Assembly: GCA_018819005.1 (NCBI GenBank)
Contig: JAHJQU010000165.1
Coordinates: 1 to 8,152 of the forward strand
Length of the DNA stretch: 8,152 bases
Direction of reading: 5' to 3'
Origin: Pseudomonadota bacterium
GTDB taxonomy: Bacteria; Desulfobacterota; Desulfobacteria; Desulfobacterales; RPRI01
Notes under the pieces: model-generated
What the model saw: the letters and a program-made list of their open reading frames with translations, nothing else
Database searches by the model: none
What the model was told of the DNA's origin: nothing
Shown: one piece after another, positions 6,030 to 8,152 of the stretch
Numbering within the stretch: the first letter of the stretch is position 1
Layout: every line of letters begins with the position of its first letter
Translations under genes and position numbers: made by a program

Positions 6030-7433
6030 ATGGCAGAAAAACCCTGGGACGGCAGGTTCTCTCAAAAGACGGAAGATATCGTCGAATCTTTTACATCCTC
6101 CATAAATGTGGATAAAAGGCTCTACGCGCAGGACATCGCAGGGAGCATTGCCCATTGTCGCATGCTTGCCAAAACTTCTATTATCACAAAAGAGGAATCG
6201 TCTAAACTGGTTAAGGGCCTTCTGAAGATAAAGAAAGATATTGAAAGCGGCAGGTTTAAATATAATGACAGCCTTGAAGATATACATATGCATATCGAAG
6301 CAAGGCTTGCTGCTGATATTGGAAAAGTAGCATTAAAGCTTCATACTGCAAGAAGCAGGAATGACCAGATCGCCCTCGATATCAGGATGTATATGAGGGA
6401 AGAGACACGGGAGATAATTGACGGACTGATTGATCTGAGAGAGATTCTGCTCGCTTTGGCCGGTAATCATACCGGCACCATAATGGCTGGTTATACCCAT
6501 CTTCAGAAAGCCCAGCCCGTTCTTTTTGCCCATCACCTGATGGCATATTACGAAATGTTTTTAAGAGATACTGAGAGAATGAGAGACTGCCTGAAGAGGA
6601 TAAACGTGATGCCTTTGGGGAGCGCAGCGCTTGCAGGAACGACTTACCCCATTGACAGAGAGTACACCGCCGGGCTCCTTGATTTTCAGAAAGTTTCGGC
6701 AAACAGCATTGATTCCGTCTCAGACAGGGATTTTATTATCGAATTTCTTGCTTCCGCATCAATATGCATGGTGCATTTCAGCAGGATGTCTGAAGAGCTT
6801 GTTCTCTGGTCTTCTTACGAGTTTAATTATATTGAACTTCCGGATGCTTTCGCAACAGGAAGCAGTATAATGCCCCAGAAAAAAAACCCCGACATTCCCG
6901 AGCTTGTGAGGGGAAAGACCGGGCGTGTCTTCGGGGCCCTCTTTGCACTTTTAACAATAATGAAATCTCTGCCTCTGTCATATAACAGGGATATGCAGGA
7001 GGACAAAGAGCAGGTTTTTGACGCCATTGACACGTTGAAAGCATGTATTGAGATCTACATAAAGATGCTTCCGAATCTGAAAGTCAATAAAGATGTGATG
7101 CTGCGGGGAGCTTCATCCGGATTTTTAAATGCAACGGATATGGCCGATTATCTTGTAACAAAAGGGATGGCCTTCAGGGATGCACACGCATGTTCCGGTA
7201 AGGCTGTAGGCTATGCCATCGGGGAAAAAAAAGAGCTTCATGAACTGACCCTTGAGGAAATGAGATCGTTCTCTTCGCTTTTCTCCTCCGATGTTTTTGA
7301 TGTGTTGACTCCTGCAAGTATGATAGAACGCAGAAAATCTTTCGGGGGGACGGCGGCTGAAAATGTTCTTCCGGCCATTAAGAAGGCAAAAAAGGATATT
7401 GGCAAAGAATGTCAAAAAAAGGCTTCAAAATAA
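6030..7433 (+). CDS. argH: Argininosuccinate lyase
   Basis: Cleaves argininosuccinate to arginine and fumarate, the last arginine step; a homotetramer of the fumarase/aspartase superfamily. The 467-residue product is close to the usual 455-465. Visible: the N-terminal KPWDGRF; TARSRNDQ (106-113); GYTHLQKAQP (154-163) with the conserved histidine 157; and the superfamily signature GSSIMPQKKNPD (277-288), whose flexible serine is the catalytic residue in characterised lyases. The start is ATG 6030 with AGAGGT (6017-6022) seven bases upstream. The C-terminus is a lysine-rich tail (about 448-467) encoded by an A-rich stretch that overlaps the next gene by 25 bp; an A-AAA-AAG heptamer lies there in phase (7415-7421). 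Confidence 0.97.
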   Translation: MAEKPWDGRFSQKTEDIVESFTSSINVDKRLYAQDIAGSIAHCRMLAKTSIITKEESSKLVKGLLKIKKDIESGRFKYNDSLEDIHMHIEARLAADIGKVALKLHTARSRNDQIALDIRMYMREETREIIDGLIDLREILLALAGNHTGTIMAGYTHLQKAQPVLFAHHLMAYYEMFLRDTERMRDCLKRINVMPLGSAALAGTTYPIDREYTAGLLDFQKVSANSIDSVSDRDFIIEFLASASICMVHFSRMSEELVLWSSYEFNYIELPDAFATGSSIMPQKKNPDIPELVRGKTGRVFGALFALLTIMKSLPLSYNRDMQEDKEQVFDAIDTLKACIEIYIKMLPNLKVNKDVMLRGASSGFLNATDMADYLVTKGMAFRDAHACSGKAVGYAIGEKKELHELTLEEMRSFSSLFSSDVFDVLTPASMIERRKSFGGTAAENVLPAIKKAKKDIGKECQKKASK

Positions 7434-7906
7434 TACGTCTTATCCATAAAAATCTTTTATGCAGAGCGTTAAAACACTGCCTGATTTTACAATTGACCGT
7501 ATTCATGGCGGCTTCCGTTTGCCTTATTGGTTGCGGTAAAAAGGGGCCTCCGGTTCCTCCGCGCCAGACTTTAACTCCTGCGGTAGAAGATTTGAGCTCA
7601 AATATTGATGGTGATATGATTGTTTTGACCTGGACAATTCCGGGTAAGATGGAAGATAAAAGCGCCGGCATAAAAAGTTTTGTTGTGCACAGGGGAAAGC
7701 AAAAGATTTCGGATGGTGATTGCAGGAACTGTCCGGTTAATTTCAAGGCTGTTGCAGAAGTTTCGGCGGAGACAAAACTTCCGGCGGAAAAAATGAAATA
7801 TGCGGAACGTCTTGAAAAAGGCTTCAAATATATTTTTAAGGTTATAGCCATCAGTAATACCGGAACAGACAGCGTCGATTCAAATTATGCTGAAATCGTT
7901 TACTGA
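7409..7906 (+). CDS. Small predicted lipoprotein with a fibronectin type III-like domain
   Basis: A 165-residue protein without a known function. Residues 1-23 are positively charged and 24-41 hydrophobic, ending in a lipobox LIGC with the lipidated cysteine at 42, followed by GKKGPPVPP. This CGxKGP start is typical of small lipoproteins found near arg/lys genes in proteobacteria. Residue 43 is glycine, not aspartate, so outer-membrane sorting is expected if the organism is Gram-negative. Residues about 60-165 look like one fibronectin type III-like beta-sandwich (IVLTWTIPG near the start, FKYIFKVIAISNTG near the end), a structural guess. A CRNCP motif (105-109) gives two cysteines. ATG 7409 is the only usual start that leaves a charged n-region; ATG 7505 would leave nine residues before the cysteine. 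Overlaps argH by 25 bp in the -1 frame; ribosome-binding site AAAGGA (7391-7396) is rather distant. Confidence 0.8.
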   Translation: MSKKGFKIIRLIHKNLLCRALKHCLILQLTVFMAASVCLIGCGKKGPPVPPRQTLTPAVEDLSSNIDGDMIVLTWTIPGKMEDKSAGIKSFVVHRGKQKISDGDCRNCPVNFKAVAEVSAETKLPAEKMKYAERLEKGFKYIFKVIAISNTGTDSVDSNYAEIVY

Positions 7907-7933
7907 TTATAGAATCATTATTGCGGGAGTGAT

Positions 7934-8152
7934 ATGAATCATTTTGCATTTCGTGACAATGAACTTTATTGTGAAGAGGTTCCTGTTAAAAAGATCGCGG
8001 AACAGGTAGGAACACCTTTTTATATTTACAGTCATGCCACTTTAAAACGCCATTTTCACGCATTTGCCGATGCTTTTAAAGGTATCGACAGCCTTATATG
8101 TTTTTCCGCAAAGGCAAATACAAATCTTGCGGTTTTGAAACTCTTTTCAAAC
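7934..8152 (+). CDS. lysA: Diaminopimelate decarboxylase, 5' part (cut by window edge)
   Basis: The first 73 residues are visible; the gene continues past the right edge. The complete enzyme is a PLP-dependent decarboxylase that converts meso-diaminopimelate to lysine. The start MNHFAFRDNELYCEEVPV, then IAEQVGTPFYIYS (21-33), matches the N-terminal pattern of this family, and FSAKANTNLAVL (57-68) is the first strand of the alanine-racemase-like barrel, with lysine 60 as the expected PLP Schiff-base residue (YAVKAN in many homologues; here FSAKAN). ATG 7934 is preceded by GGGAG (7925-7929). It lies 27 bp after the lipoprotein stop. Other fold-type III decarboxylases (ornithine/arginine, carboxynorspermidine) share the AKAN motif, but the N-terminal pattern and the location favour lysA. 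Confidence 0.9.
   Translation, partial: MNHFAFRDNELYCEEVPVKKIAEQVGTPFYIYSHATLKRHFHAFADAFKGIDSLICFSAKANTNLAVLKLFSN

Noticed and set aside
7416..7828. Exact 14-nt direct repeat AAAAAGGCTTCAAA at 7416-7429 and 7815-7828
   Set aside because: Both copies encode KGFK in the lipoprotein frame; A-rich lysine codons make a chance match plausible, and no flanking mobile-element features are seen.
870..7851. Minus-strand and alternative-frame open frames across the window
   Set aside because: They lie opposite or inside well-supported conserved genes, show no recognisable domains, and have no ribosome-binding or family support.

Overview
The window is a chromosomal stretch of a bacterium, all genes on the + strand: an HslU ATPase, five arginine-biosynthesis genes (argB, argD, argF, argG, argH), a small lipoprotein, and the 5' end of lysA. 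The order hslU-argB-argD-argF-argG-argH-lipoprotein-lysA resembles what is known from Geobacter and other Desulfobacterota (former Deltaproteobacteria). Together with the protein sequences and mid-range GC, it makes a sulfate-reducer-like desulfobacterial genome the best guess. This assignment is inference from gene order and general protein look; no search was run.

Layout: hslU (12-1385) has an intact Walker A, Walker B and C-terminal tail; its partner hslV is expected just upstream, outside the window. A 157-bp gap (1386-1542) follows, largely filled by unusual heptanucleotide tandem repeats. argB (1543-2418) and argD (2415-3611) overlap by ATGA. A 115-bp gap with a small hairpin and a decayed heptad repeat precedes argF (3727-4650, TTG start). 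A 116-bp gap with a C/G-rich foldback repeat precedes argG (4767-5978, GTG start). argH (6030-7433) follows after 51 bp, overlaps the lipoprotein gene (7409-7906) by 25 bp, and lysA (7934 onward) runs off the right edge.

Function: ArgB phosphorylates N-acetylglutamate, ArgD makes N-acetylornithine, ArgF carbamoylates ornithine to citrulline, and ArgG and ArgH convert citrulline to argininosuccinate and then arginine. argA, argC and argJ/argE are not here and must lie elsewhere. lysA starts what is probably a lysine (diaminopimelate) block; ArgD-type aminotransferases can also serve lysine synthesis, which would link the two pathways.

I see no previously undescribed protein system. All enzymes look ordinary and catalytically complete. 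The interesting material is between genes: four successive heptamer repeat families in 120 bp after hslU, with a potential G-quadruplex and an imperfect inverted repeat; related repeat sequence in the other two long gaps; and a correctly phased A-AAA-AAG slippery heptamer in the argH/lipoprotein overlap.
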